In this document: positions 43,938 through 56,600 of the stretch, in pieces
Position numbering within the stretch: the stretch's first letter is position 1
Layout: the number at the start of each line of letters is the position of its first letter
From: Myxococcales bacterium
GTDB lineage: Bacteria; Myxococcota_A; UBA9042; JABWCM01
Length of the DNA: 64,000 nucleotides
Reading direction: 5' to 3'
NCBI GenBank assembly: GCA_013360285.1
Contig: JABWCM010000003.1
Span: 1-64,000 of the forward strand
Translations under genes and position numbers: made by a program
The notes under the pieces: generated by a model
Databases searched by the model: none
What the model saw: only the letters and a program-made list of their open reading frames with translations
Told to the model about the DNA's origin: nothing

Positions 43938-46900
43938 TTATGGACTACAAGCCGACGGGGTCTCACAGGTCGACCAAGCACCCATGGGCAACCCCCCACC
44001 GGCTGCACACTGAACGGCGCTCACCTCGGTACAACCAGTTCCTTTACAGCAAGCGCCGGGAACGTTATCTAAGCAATAGTCGGGGCCGCCGCAGAACGTA
44101 TTTTCGCCGACAAAGGAACCGCCGGCTGCTACACAAACCCCTTCGGACAAGACCGCGCAACCAAGATCGGGATTGCAGCACGCGCCCACTGCATCGGGAG
44201 AGCTACAACTGCCACAGTCATGGGAACAACTGGAACAATTTTCGGTAACCCCACAGGCGCAATCTCCGCAAACCGATTCACACGCATCCGGACACCCATT
44301 GAGGTCCGTGTCCAATTCCAATGCCAAAGGTGCACCCAACACGGCGCCGATTGCCAACATCACATCGGCGATATCAACGCCGGTTTGGCAATTTAAGTTG
44401 GCAGCTTCCGGCCCGACGACACCAAGGCAGGAAGGTTGCGTTAACACTTTTCCTCCCAAAATCCACAATACCGTCAACGTGGAGCACTGCACGTCGGCTA
44501 CGTTTACCGCTCCGCTGTAATTGACGTCGCCAAACAGGCCGTCGCAAACGCTTAATTCGGGCAGTTCCGCGGTGGGTTCACACTGTTTTTCACACACTTC
44601 GATACTGTCGGGGTCAAGCTCAAAAACAAGCGTTAAATTAGTATCTACCATCCGGCCTACAGGGGCGTCGTCGGTACATTGGTCGAACATCGCCAACCAG
44701 CCAAGCAGATGAAACCACTGCCCGAGACCCGACGACTTCAAATTCTGGGCAACAATCGCCGGGTGAATGTTGGCCGGCGATAATTCGGCATCCGGATCCA
44801 AAAAGACGGCATCCGGGTCAAATACAAGCCGCGGTGGACCGGTTGGAACCCCATTGTGCATGGGAGTGTAAACATATGTGAACTGACCGATGGTCCCCTG
44901 CGCCGTAAGAAGTTGCCGCAACACGTTGCTGTAGTAGTTGGACCCCGGACCTTCTGCATCAAGACATCCCAACGCTACAAACAAACTGTTTTGCAACTCT
45001 ACGGGACCCGCAGCGTCCAGATCATGAGCCGCACCAAGATGGGTGTACGTACCGCTTAACTTATCCCAGATCGTTTCCGGATTGGCTTCAAACAAAGCCA
45101 GATAGTCGTACCAGGGAACGCCGTCGATACACATTTGATTCTTGAGCCACAAATCGAGTCCCATTTCGTATCCAGCGTCATGAACGCCTTGTAAACCGTT
45201 TTCCATCAACACGGTTTGTGGGTCATCTACCTTGGGATTTTGCTGATCACTTTTCATCTGTGGCCCACACCAATCCAGCAACTGCTCCACCGTGCCGGCC
45301 CCTCCATAACGTTTGATTTCACCGGGTTGATGGTTCGTGACCCCGCCTTGGTCCGGTTCACAATCGCTCTGATACTGGGCCTCGAGCCCCAACTGGAACT
45401 GAATAAAGGTTTTTGCCAATATCGGAATCGATTTCGACAAATCGACCAAATTTTTCTCCCGCCATTTCTTAAATAACTTAAAGCGGAACCCGACTTTGAC
45501 TCCCAGACCCACAAATGCGCTGACGATCAGGTCGTTGTATGCGTAACTGGCCACCGAATGCATTGGTTCCGCCACGTTACGTGTTTTCCATACCACCTGT
45601 TCTGCATATGGAACTCCATTTGCCATCACGCAGCCTCCGCCCTGGCAAATTCGGTGTGGACCACATTCACCATCGTCGGTGCAGGCTTTCAAACACCCAC
45701 CGTCAATACACAACCGCCCCTCTGGACACTCCCCGCCTTCGGTCGGATTACACGTACAGGGTGCCGATTCCGTCACTTCATTACATTTTTTCGAAGCGCA
45801 GGTCCCCGCACAATTGGTGTCGTCAAAACATCCACACGCCGACGGATATCCAAATTCCAATGGATGACAATCCGGCCCTTCCCAGCCAACCACCTTGGGG
45901 TCCGGTTTTTTTACACACTGATACGGGAAAAAGGTTCCCCCAACAATTCCGGATGCTTCGCCGTCTTCTTGCCACTGGAATGGCACGTAAGTGGATGGGT
46001 CGACTTGCCCTTGTAACGACCCCCCTGCTTCGTTTTGCCCTACGCCGCAGCCCGCAGCCCCCATCGCCGATCCGAGAACCATCGTCGGGTAGGTCATGAT
46101 GGCCTCTGGTTTTACGCCATCCCAAAATGTACCCGGTCCCTGGTAATTTAAGCCCTGGCAATGCCCATGCGCTTCACACTCCGCTTTGGAATGGAACAGC
46201 GCCGCCGCACCATTTGCCAGTTCCAAGTTCCAATCGACCCATCCGGGAACCTGGCTCGCCAGCCCATACACCGTACCGGCACCCTGAATCGTCGGCTCAA
46301 AGTGGTATACCGTACCGAAGGTCTGGGCCACAGCGAAACACAGTCCCGGTTCAAATCGTTCACATTCATCCCGAGTGGTATCTTGCAAAACAATTTGACC
46401 CTCTACTTTGCAGTACCCCCGTTGTTCACATTGCACTCCCTCACCTTCGCCACACACATAGGTGCCTTCAGATGGCAAGGGAGGCTCTTTACCGGACGTG
46501 GCGTCAATACAGTCGGGGTCGTTTTCACATTCCGTGTCGTACTGAAACAGTTTGTTGGAGCAATAAGTTGTTAAGTTATCATCCACAATGGGTTGGCAAT
46601 CATCCCCATCGGGATTGCTGTCGGCCAACGCGTCCACCAGGGCGCGATTGAGGTCCACGATGCCGCCCATTCCGGAGATGGCTACATCCAGACCCACCGA
46701 CAACGACGCGGTAATGCCGATTTCAAACCGTTTCCCAAGTTTGATCCCGACTGTCAGATCGGCCCCAACTTGGGGGGCGACATGGGCGCCGGTACCGATG
46801 TCTTCCGACACGTCCGGCGCCTGAAATTTGTGCATTTCCCGGTCAAAATCAGAAGTCGTAAGTTGAGCGGAGGCCGGCAAACCCTGATTCAATTTGTCCT

Positions 46901-49900
46901 GAATCGTGGTTCTCAGCCGATTCACATCATAAATCCACGAAACCCCGGCATCTAACTTAAGAAACGGTGTTAAGAAAACCCCGGTAAAGAGTACAATGGG
47001 AGGACTTACCTCGTATTTGATTGTTTTCATTGCTAAATCGAGGTTCAGCCCTGCACCAAAAACCGCCCAACTGCGATGATTTTCTTCCCACGAAATCCCT
47101 TCGCGTGGCCACTCGTACGTCATGCCGTCAGACGTGTATTCAACGGGAAAATAGCCGTTGGTAAAAAAGCTCGCCGCAGTAAGATTACAACTTCCGCAGG
47201 AATCGCCGCTGGGGCAACATAACGACTCCAATGCCTCTTGATCCACGAGGTTAAATGAGTCGTAATCGGCCACATCCGCAGTATTGAGGGACCAGTTGCC
47301 GACCTCATTCCAAAAGGTGCCATCGGAATTTCGACCCAAACCAAAGGGGAACTGTTTGTCCCACAACCGAAACCCGTCGATTTGTAAGTCAAGCGCAATA
47401 CCGGGAGCCAACGGAATGGTTTTGCCGTTGACCGACAACGCAAATCCACCACTTCGAAACTGCGCGCGGTGTTTTTTTGAAAGATTCGCCGACCAATATT
47501 TGGACCCACCTTCAATGGTAAAATCGCCAATCCCAAACGAAAATACTTTTGCGAACGCTCCATGCCCACCATAACCCACACACATATGTAAATCTGGCCG
47601 AACGCCCGAATATGCGCCGAGATGGTAACCCTCAGTAAACGTATCGACGTATTTCGCCATCTTTTCGATGACTTCCTGGGCATTTTTTAACGCGTTGATG
47701 ATCTTGCCGGCCTGAAGCATCCACGCCGGCGCATTCTGGTTAAGAAATTCGTTGATTTTGTCCAGAAACTTCAGCTTTTCCAAGGCAAACAACAGTGTGG
47801 TTTTGCCGTCTTTGAACAATTCGGTTGGAAACCAAATAGGAGTGGCCTGGCCGGCAATTTCTCCCGGTGGTGAACCCTCACAAAACCCGCCATCCTCGAC
47901 TACGCATTCACTGCGTTTGGTAATTCCGTAACAACCTTCGATTTCGCCCAAACTGCTGATCAACCCCGATTGCAGATTTCCCAGGAAATTGTTGAGAAGC
48001 GCTTCGTGATCCAGAGCAAAGTTCACAAGGTCTTCCGCGTTGACCACAATCAGTTGAATCCGAGCGTCAAGGGCTGCGAGTAACTCTGTTTCCACTGCCG
48101 CAAAAATCTGCTCTCCATTGCTGTATTTCTGAATCAACCACGCCTCCAACGCACCCAGGATCTGGTCCCGCCAACTTGCCAACTCAGCCGGCGTCGCACT
48201 CAGCACCAAATCACGGATCGCCGCGGCAGAATCGGTGAGTGTATCCACCGTGGTTTGTGTGGTCTGTACCACGTTTTGCACTTTGTTTTTTAAGTCCGAA
48301 ACATTGATTCCATCTAGGTCCCCCAAGTTATCCAAGATGGTTTGTAACAAACTTCCGGCAAATACATCGATAAGCGATTGATAGTCTGTGGCGGCTTCAA
48401 ACAACTCGTCCAATGCCCCTTTGATCGCGCTGATTCGGTTGTTCACTGCCGTATGCAACCCCGCTTCCAATGCTGCAATGACGTCAGGTGCATTGGCGAA
48501 TTTTTCCTGAATATGCGCCTCTACAGCCCCCATAACCTGGTCGATCCACTGATTTAAGTCGTCCTTGGTGTAAGTTTGGGCAATGGCTTTGCTCTCATCA
48601 ATCACCGCCGCAATGCCTGACTTGGTTGCGTCCAAAATGTCTTTGATCGCCGTTTTCACCGCCGACCACTTCAGGTTTTTGATTGCATCAAAAGAAGAAA
48701 ACAATGCCACCAGGTCGTCGACCTCTGCTTTCAGGGCGGTCATTCCTTTGGTTACCGAGCCACCTTCGCCCGTCAAGATGTCAAGAACCTGCTGTTTTTC
48801 CTGTTCAAAGATCGATTCGACCTCGGTCTTTGCTACGTCGGCCAGCTCTTGGAGAATCTCTTCCACGGTCTGCATCGCAGCCTCCGGTGTCTGTGGACAG
48901 CCGATCGGCAAGTCGGTGCATACATCTAAGATAAGCAGATAGATTTCTTCCCTGAACTCCGGAATCGTGGTCAATACAACGTCTTTCACTGCGTTTAATT
49001 TATCGACGAGATTGTTAACATAAAAATCACGGGTGTCCTCCAGCGCAGAAACAACCGCGTCTTGAAGGTGCGTCAAAATAAACTCCTTCCAAAACTCGGG
49101 GTCCAAGATGTCGCTGTTGGCGATGCTCTCAAGGAATGAAATCAGTTCTTCCGCTTCTTTTTTGACCTGCTTCATTCCAACGCCGTCACCCGCCCCAATC
49201 CCCAACAACATCCCCAATGCCGAAGCTTTTTCCGGACCAAACAACGACTCAAGTTCACCCTGTACAACGCCGGAAAATTCATCATATAACTTATACGGAA
49301 GCGTTTCTAAATTAACAGCATCACATCCACCGGCTAACGAATCACACGCATCGCTCAAAATCGTTTCGATATCCTGACGAAATGCGGGCAACGTTTCGAC
49401 CAAACCGTCAGCCAGGTTTTCAAGGCGTTCCACCAGCCCGTTTATGTACACATCCAACGTATCTTGAAGTGCATTCAGAACCGAGGATTTTACGCTTGTC
49501 CCGATAACGTTGAGCCAATAGGCTGCGTCTTTTTGGGGATCATTGAGGCAGTTACACAAACAATATCCATCGACGTCGGACAATCCCTGAATCTGTGCGC
49601 CTCCCGACAGTTTCTGGACCGCCTTTTCCAAAATCGATACCAATAGCGTAATGGTTTTCGTGATCTTGAAGTTGGTCGAAACCTCTTCGTAATTGGCTTT
49701 CCCGTCGATTTCGTTCCAGGAAGGTCTAGGCGAAGGCGTATTGCCGTCCGGCCCAGCCACATCGGGTTCACACCAGATCGGTGTTTGGGCAACGACCGAC
49801 GGCAAAGGCAGACCGGGCAAAACCGCCAGAACTACCCCCACGACGAGTGCCGTTTTGGCCATTGTCAAAGAACGAACTCCGCAATGGTTACTTTTGCTGC

Positions 49901-49964
49901 CGACGTCCACGAATGCTTCGCAAGAAATGCGGGTTATCGCTCCCTTGGTGTTTGAATTCCGCAT
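43938..49964 (-). CDS. Giant secreted protein: long helical N-terminal region, C-terminal dockerin-like module
   Basis: A 2008-residue protein. The signal sequence is MAKTALVVGVVLAVLPGLPLPSVVAQ. Start is either ATG 49964 (CGGGAG, good spacing, 34 extra residues) or ATG 49862 (clean signal peptide, poor spacing). Residues about 90-730 are amphipathic helices in a loosely repeated pattern (VVSALEDTRDFYVNNLVDKL; LNALQDTLDVYINGLVERL), apolipophorin- or tail-fibre-like in look. A beta-rich and Cys-containing middle follows (about 740-1540), with ER-like Cys motifs. The dockerin-like module is near 1808-1890 (GDVNYSGAVNVADVQC; DIADVMLAIGAVL). The tail is very Cys-rich. No enzyme motif recognised. 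Being upstream of the cohesin-bearing giant in the same operon, it could be a ligand held through its dockerin. Confidence 0.82.
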   Translation of the reverse strand: MRNSNTKGAITRISCEAFVDVGSKSNHCGVRSLTMAKTALVVGVVLAVLPGLPLPSVVAQTPIWCEPDVAGPDGNTPSPRPSWNEIDGKANYEEVSTNFKITKTITLLVSILEKAVQKLSGGAQIQGLSDVDGYCLCNCLNDPQKDAAYWLNVIGTSVKSSVLNALQDTLDVYINGLVERLENLADGLVETLPAFRQDIETILSDACDSLAGGCDAVNLETLPYKLYDEFSGVVQGELESLFGPEKASALGMLLGIGAGDGVGMKQVKKEAEELISFLESIANSDILDPEFWKEFILTHLQDAVVSALEDTRDFYVNNLVDKLNAVKDVVLTTIPEFREEIYLLILDVCTDLPIGCPQTPEAAMQTVEEILQELADVAKTEVESIFEQEKQQVLDILTGEGGSVTKGMTALKAEVDDLVALFSSFDAIKNLKWSAVKTAIKDILDATKSGIAAVIDESKAIAQTYTKDDLNQWIDQVMGAVEAHIQEKFANAPDVIAALEAGLHTAVNNRISAIKGALDELFEAATDYQSLIDVFAGSLLQTILDNLGDLDGINVSDLKNKVQNVVQTTQTTVDTLTDSAAAIRDLVLSATPAELASWRDQILGALEAWLIQKYSNGEQIFAAVETELLAALDARIQLIVVNAEDLVNFALDHEALLNNFLGNLQSGLISSLGEIEGCYGITKRSECVVEDGGFCEGSPPGEIAGQATPIWFPTELFKDGKTTLLFALEKLKFLDKINEFLNQNAPAWMLQAGKIINALKNAQEVIEKMAKYVDTFTEGYHLGAYSGVRPDLHMCVGYGGHGAFAKVFSFGIGDFTIEGGSKYWSANLSKKHRAQFRSGGFALSVNGKTIPLAPGIALDLQIDGFRLWDKQFPFGLGRNSDGTFWNEVGNWSLNTADVADYDSFNLVDQEALESLCCPSGDSCGSCNLTAASFFTNGYFPVEYTSDGMTYEWPREGISWEENHRSWAVFGAGLNLDLAMKTIKYEVSPPIVLFTGVFLTPFLKLDAGVSWIYDVNRLRTTIQDKLNQGLPASAQLTTSDFDREMHKFQAPDVSEDIGTGAHVAPQVGADLTVGIKLGKRFEIGITASLSVGLDVAISGMGGIVDLNRALVDALADSNPDGDDCQPIVDDNLTTYCSNKLFQYDTECENDPDCIDATSGKEPPLPSEGTYVCGEGEGVQCEQRGYCKVEGQIVLQDTTRDECERFEPGLCFAVAQTFGTVYHFEPTIQGAGTVYGLASQVPGWVDWNLELANGAAALFHSKAECEAHGHCQGLNYQGPGTFWDGVKPEAIMTYPTMVLGSAMGAAGCGVGQNEAGGSLQGQVDPSTYVPFQWQEDGEASGIVGGTFFPYQCVKKPDPKVVGWEGPDCHPLEFGYPSACGCFDDTNCAGTCASKKCNEVTESAPCTCNPTEGGECPEGRLCIDGGCLKACTDDGECGPHRICQGGGCVMANGVPYAEQVVWKTRNVAEPMHSVASYAYNDLIVSAFVGLGVKVGFRFKLFKKWREKNLVDLSKSIPILAKTFIQFQLGLEAQYQSDCEPDQGGVTNHQPGEIKRYGGAGTVEQLLDWCGPQMKSDQQNPKVDDPQTVLMENGLQGVHDAGYEMGLDLWLKNQMCIDGVPWYDYLALFEANPETIWDKLSGTYTHLGAAHDLDAAGPVELQNSLFVALGCLDAEGPGSNYYSNVLRQLLTAQGTIGQFTYVYTPMHNGVPTGPPRLVFDPDAVFLDPDAELSPANIHPAIVAQNLKSSGLGQWFHLLGWLAMFDQCTDDAPVGRMVDTNLTLVFELDPDSIEVCEKQCEPTAELPELSVCDGLFGDVNYSGAVNVADVQCSTLTVLWILGGKVLTQPSCLGVVGPEAANLNCQTGVDIADVMLAIGAVLGAPLALELDTDLNGCPDACESVCGDCACGVTENCSSCSHDCGSCSSPDAVGACCNPDLGCAVLSEGVCVAAGGSFVGENTFCGGPDYCLDNVPGACCKGTGCTEVSAVQCAAGGGLPMGAWSTCETPSACSP

Positions 49965-50653
49965 TTGATTACTCCCGGAATGTTCCTCTGGCTAATAGAT
50001 GCACGGAATGGGCGCAGAGAGCGCCATTTGGCGCGATGTCGAACCATCGGTCGTTTTGTCCGGCAAAAGCCGCCGAGGAAACGCACCGACAAACCATTTG
50101 GAGCACGCTAACGGGAATCGACCGTTGGTGCAATCATTTGATGTATCTAAGGTGCTTAGCTTCAAGCCGGGAGTGTTCCTGGTCGAGCCGATTTTGAGTC
50201 GGATGCTCCGGGGCCGTCCTTACGGAATTTCGGGAATATTCCGCAGGGACGGGACTGGACAAGCCTGCCAAAAGCGGCCGATCCAGGGTCAGTCCTCTAT
50301 TTCCGCTGACCCTCCGACGTGATACGTCACCTTGGAGACAAATTTGTGGCTTGACGTCGTTGTCAGCCCTTGCGTACATGGTCATTGAGACAGAGTTGTG
50401 TTTCTTCCGCTTACAGCAAACCATCGCTGCCGTCGGGAGTTCGATTCACAGCTTTTACCGATTGTTTCCACTATGTTTATGGCTGATTTTGGGAAACCAT
50501 TGTAGGATGCTGTGTGTGCGTAGTGTTGTCTTAATTTTCCGGTGTTCCGCGTTTGTGTGCAACACAACTTCCCGGTTTTTTGCCGTCTTACAAAACCGGA
50601 CAATCGCGATCCATCGGTCATTTTTCCAAATCTGATGTGCGGAGGCGTTCACC
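49965..50653. other. Intergenic region between divergent giant genes, with diverged palindromic repeat (copy D)
   Basis: About 690 bases without a credible gene; short ORFs here cross the repeat and lack ribosome sites. It must carry promoters for the minus-strand operon (left) and the 2534-residue gene (right). At about 50184-50280 a diverged relative of the palindromic element is visible (GAGCCGATTTTGAGTCGG, then TTCGGGAATATTCCGCAGGG), without the CCTAGGTGTGTGG ends. The right part (50340-50640) is slightly AT-richer. I see no obvious operator. Confidence 0.6.
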
Positions 50654-53600
50654 ATGGGGAATATTAGACGAGTTCAAGCTGCGGCATGGTTTTTGACGCT
50701 TTGCACAATCGTGTTTACCATGTCTGAACAGTTGATCGCAGCTTGCCTGACCCCACCCGGCGATACAAACGGCGACGGGGCGGCGAACGTTTTGGACGTC
50801 CAGTGTAATATTCTGATGAATCTTTGGTCGTTAAACGGGCAGATCGGACCGGTTCCCCAATGTATGGGCGCCAATCCGCAACCGACCTTGGTTCCCGACC
50901 ACAATTGCGACAACGTGATCAACATCTCCGATACGGTGTTATCCGTTACCTTCGCTCTGCTCGCGCCGCTCAACGGCGACCTCGACGGCAACATAAACCA
51001 ATGTGTCGACACCTGCGAAAGCGACCTGGATGGCGACGGTGACTTCGACTTTCTCGATTGCGCCCCTCTCAACGGAAACGTATTTAAGGGCGCCGCTGAG
51101 TTATGTAACGGCTATGACGACGATTGTGACGGCGTATCCGACGAACCTTCGGCGACAACGGTTGCCCAAAGTTGTAACGACAACGATGCCTGCTCCGGCA
51201 CCGAAACCTGCACGGCCGTACAAATCGGTACCGGCATTGCGATTACCGAATTGCAAATCAACCCCGGAGCAGGTCTGCAACCACATGGCGAGTGGATTGA
51301 AATTTTTAACGGTGGGGCTGCCCCGGTCAACGTTCGCGGGTTTAAGTTAAAAGACAATCACGGCGAACTCCATACCATCGATCCCGGCGGCGCCCTCTTT
51401 ATTCCCCCCGGGGGAACGTTGGTATTTGCCGCAAATACCGACATGGCCCAAAACGGTGGCGTACGTGCTCATTACCAATATTCGGGTTTCAATCTGGATG
51501 ATTCGGCTGACGAAGTAATCCTCTTGAACTCTCAGGGTAATGAACTCGACCGCGTCGATTATGATACCAACAATGGCTGGACGATCACGCCGGGAAGCTC
51601 GATAGCGGTAGTCGACCACTCGTCAAACAACAACCAACCCGGAATTTGGGCCACGTCGAGTGCCGGCTATGGTACCGACGGTCTCAAAGGTACGCCGTCT
51701 GGCCCCAACTATGATGTTTATCCCAGCTATTGCGCCGACGGCGAGCCGGTGGACTGTTCCTACCTGAACGATTCCTGCAACGATTCCGCCTGCGATTCCA
51801 CCGACGGCTCCTGCTCCGCCGTGCCCAAAAACGACGGAGGTGGCTGTGATGACGGCAACTCGTGTACCCAAACCGACACATGTAACGATGGCGTCTGCGT
51901 TGGAGGTAACCCGGTAAGTTGCGGAGAAGCAGCGTTATGTTACACCGATCCGGTCTGTAATCCGGATACCGGCGACTGCGAAACCAGCCCACTTACCAAC
52001 GGGACTACTTGTTCCGATAGCCTTGCGTGTACCGTCTCGGATAGTTGCACCGACGGGATGTGTATTGGTATACCAAACCACTTGGCCTGTGACGACGGGG
52101 TTTTCTGCACATTGGATCTGTGTTCACCGGGTGCTGCCGATGCCGACGCCGCCGGATGCGTCGTTGACCCGACCGGCAAGTTTGGCACCGAATGCGACGA
52201 CGACAACGTGTGTACCTATCCAGACGTTTGTGACTTTGACGGCACCTGTGCGCCGGGGTTTGGGGTCACCTGCAACGACAAAAATTCCTGCACCGATGAC
52301 TTCTGTGACCCTGTGGATGGATGTCAATATGTTCCCAATACAGCGGCGTGCAACGACGGTATCGCCTGTACTACCGGCGATGTGTGTGGTGGCGGTAGTT
52401 GTGCCGGTACGGTGAACCATTCGGTTTGCGACGACGGGGAATTCTGCACCCAAAACCTATGTATTCCTGGATCTACCGACGCGGATTCTCAAGGTTGTGT
52501 CCTCGATCCATTGGCCAATTTCGGCACTCCATGCGATGACGAAAACGAATGTACTTATCCGGATGTGTGCGACTTTGATGGAACCTGCGCACCTGGTTTT
52601 GGAGTCACCTGCAACGACAAAAACCCGTGCACCGATGATAGTTGTCACCCTACCGACGGCTGCATATTCGCACCCAATACCAACAGTTGCGATGACGGCA
52701 TTGAATGCACCCAAAACGACATCTGCACAGCCGGTGTCTGTATCGGCGAAGTTTCCCACGATGCCTGCGAAGACGGAGAGTTTTGTACACAAAACCTCTG
52801 CGACGCCGACGACCCTGGTGCGGACACGTCTGGATGTGTAACCGACCCGTTGGCGATGTTTGGCACACCCTGCGATGACGGTTCCGAATGCACCTATCCC
52901 GACGTCTGTGATTTCGACGGCACTTGCGCCCCCGGGTTTGGCGTGACCTGTAATGACAACAATCCGTGTACCGACGATAGTTGTGACCCCGAAATTGGCT
53001 GTGTTTACGCCCCGAATACCGAGCCATGTGACGATAACAATGCGTGTACGTTGGACGACCAATGCAGCGGCGGCGATTGTGTCGGCGGAGAGGCTCCGGA
53101 CTGTGACGACGACAATCCGTGTACCGATGACGGCTGTGATCCCGAATCCGGCTGTACCCACGCCGTGAACTCGGACCCCTGCGATGACAACGACGCTTGT
53201 ACTTTGGATGACCAATGTAATGGCGGTGACTGTGTCGGCGGACAGGCTCCGGACTGCGACGACGACAACCCGTGTACCGACGACGATTGTGATTCCCAGT
53301 CCGGCTGTACCAACACCGCTAATTTAGAGCCATGCGACGATAACAATGCGTGTACGTTGGACGACCAATGCAGCGGCGGCGATTGTGTTGGTGGAGAAGC
53401 CCCCGACTGCGATGACGACAATCCGTGTACCGATGACGGGTGCGACCCTACAGATGGTTGTTATGTGACCAACAACACCGAACCATGTGACGACGGTATT
53501 GATTGTACTGTTGACGATACCTGTTCCGAAGGGACGTGCATCGCAACCCCTTCCGACGAATTCTGTGATGACGGTATTTTTTGCACTCTCAACACCTGCG

Positions 53601-56600
53601 ATGTCGAACACCCCGACGCCGATGCCCAGGGGTGCGTTACCGACGGCCTCGCCATGTTTGATACTCCCTGCGACGACGGCAGCGAATGCACTTGGCCCGA
53701 CGTCTGTGATTTCGACGGCAACTGCGAACCAGGCTTTGGCGTGACCTGTAATGACAAAAACCCATGTACCGATGATTTTTGCGACGATGCAGAAGGTTGT
53801 ATGTTTGTTCCCAACACCGAAGCCTGTGATGACGGCATCGGGTGTACCATCGACGATGTCTGCACGGCCGGCGCCTGCTTGGGCACGCCGTCTGCAGAAG
53901 CCTGTGAAGACGGCATTTTCTGCACGTTGAATACCTGCGATGTCGAACATCCCGACGCCGATACCCAAGGATGTGTCACCGATGCCCTGGCGATGTTCGG
54001 AACACCCTGCGATGACGGCAGCGAATGTACTTGGCCCGACGTTTGCGACTTCGACGGCAACTGTGAACCAGGGTTTGGCGTGACGTGTAATGACAAAAAC
54101 CCATGTACTGACGACTTTTGCGATGATGCGGATGGGTGCATGTTTATCCCCAACACCGAAGCCTGTGACGACGGCATCGGGTGTACCATCGACGACGTCT
54201 GCACGGATGGCACGTGTTTCGGTACGCCGTCTGCCGACGCCTGCGAAGACGGCATCTTTTGCACCCTGAATACCTGCGATGTCGAACATCCCGACAGTGA
54301 CGACCAGGGATGTGTTACCGACGGGTTGGCGATGTTTGGTGTACCTTGCGACGATGGCAGCGAATGCACCTGGCCCGATGTCTGCGACTTCGTTGGCAAC
54401 TGCGAACCCGGATTCGGCGTGACCTGCAATGATCTCAATCCTTGTACTGACGATTATTGTGACGATGCCGAAGGATGTATTTTTGCCGACAATACCGAAG
54501 TTTGCGATGACGGTATTGGCTGCACAGTGGATGATGGTTGCCAAGCCGGCGTTTGTGTTGGCACCGCGTCGGATTCATTTTGTGAGGACGGCAACGTCTG
54601 CATATCCAACAGTTGTGATTCACAACACCCCGATGCGGATGCCGACGGCTGTGTTGCCGATCCATTCGCCGCTTTTGGTCAACTTTGCGACGACGGTGAC
54701 GGCTGCACGTTCCCCGACGTCTGCGATTTCGACGGCAATTGCACTCCTGGTTTTGGAATTGATTGTGACGACGGCGCTTCGTGTACCATCGACAGTTGTG
54801 ATTCCGAAACCGGCGAATGTGTTTATGTGATCACCGAATGTGCCGACGATGGCCTTGCCTGCACCGTGGACTATTGTGACCCGACCGATCCCAACGCTCA
54901 GGGCGACGGCTGTGTTCACGATGCGTTCCCGCTGTTTGGAACACTGTGCGATGATGGTAACGAGTGTACCTGGCCCGACGCCTGTGATTTTGACGGCACC
55001 TGTGTTCCTGGGTTTGACGTCGAATGCGACGACGGAAACCCGGATACACTGGACTCCTGTGACCCAGATACCGGCGAGTGTATCTACACACCTATCGATT
55101 GTGATGATGGTGATGTATGCACTCTGGACGAGTTCGACCCGGTTTCCATGTCATGTACATATACCGTCGTAGAATGCGACGATGGACAATTCTGCACGGC
55201 AGATAGTTGCGATGCGTCCCATCCTTTGGCGGATGCGTCCGGCTGTGTTTACGACCCGTTTGCCAACTTCGGCGTACTGTGTGACGACGGAAACGAATGT
55301 ACCTGGCCTGACGCCTGTGACCTCGATGGTACGTGTGCACCCGGTTTCGATGTCGAATGTGATGATGGGGATATTTGCACCACAGATTTTTGCGATCCAG
55401 CCAGTGGGGGATGTATCTCCCAGCCATCCACGGAACCCTGTGATGACGGCATCGCCTGTACCATTGACGACGTCTGCAGCAACGGCACCTGCCAGGGTGC
55501 ACCGTCTGACACCGTTTGCGATGACGACAACGTGTGCAGTTTGGATATTTGCGACCCCGCTTCGGGTGATGCCGATGCTTTGGGGTGTATTTATGACACG
55601 TTGTCGATGTTTGCATCACCCTGCGACGATGGCGACGTTTGTTCCGAACCCGATTTGTGTGACTTCTTCGGGGGGTGTGAGCCGGGTTTCCCGGTGGTAT
55701 GTGACGACGGCGACGTGTGTACAAACGATTATTGCGACCCCGTACTCGGCTGTATCAGTTCCGGCATTGTACTCGCGGAGAATTTTGAGACAGGAGCTGC
55801 GGGATGGACCACCGGTATCTTAAACGGCGAGGTCAGCGGCTGGACATTGACCGACGTGACCGGCGGAACGGACCCTATCGGCTTCGGCAGCATCACCTTT
55901 GGCACCCCCAACGACGGAGATTTGTTGGGTTACGAAAACAGTTATCTTCAAAGCCCCACCTTCAGCTCCACAGGCGGCGCCACGTTGACGTTTGATTCCT
56001 ACAGTTCCAATGAATTCAACAACCCTTATGACGCAGAGTCGGTGCAGATTTCTTATGATGGGGGAAACAACTGGGAAATCCTCATTCCATCAACCGATTC
56101 AACCTGGTGGGAATTCTTCCAATCCTGGGTCACATTTACCGTCGACATCCCGGCGGCCAGCGGGACCAATCAAACCGTGCTGCGATTTGTTTACGATACC
56201 GTGGACGGCTGTTGCGGTTTCACTTCGATCACCGGTTGGTATATCGACAACGTGGTCGTTGTTGGAAGCGCAGGCATCGATTGTAATGACAATGACGGGT
56301 GTACCATTGACGCCTGCGACCCCGCCAACGGGTGTTATTACACCAACGTCGACTGCGACGACGACGACGTTTGTACACAAGATGACTGTAATTCGGACTT
56401 CGGAAACTGCCTCTATTCGTTGGTGTTGTGTGACGACAACGACGGCTGCACCATTGATAGCTGCGATCCGACCCAGGGATGTGTTTATGACAGCGTCAAC
56501 TGTGACGACGGTGATGTTTGTACGTTGGACGAATGTGACCAGGATACGGGTATGTGTCTTTATTCGTCGGTTGCCTGCGACGACGGCGAATTTTGTACGC

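Noticed and set aside
53324-54544. Long minus-strand ORFs (406 and 325 codons) opposite the 2534-residue giant
   Set aside because: They are antisense readings of the Cys-rich repeats; low-complexity products and no ribosome sites.
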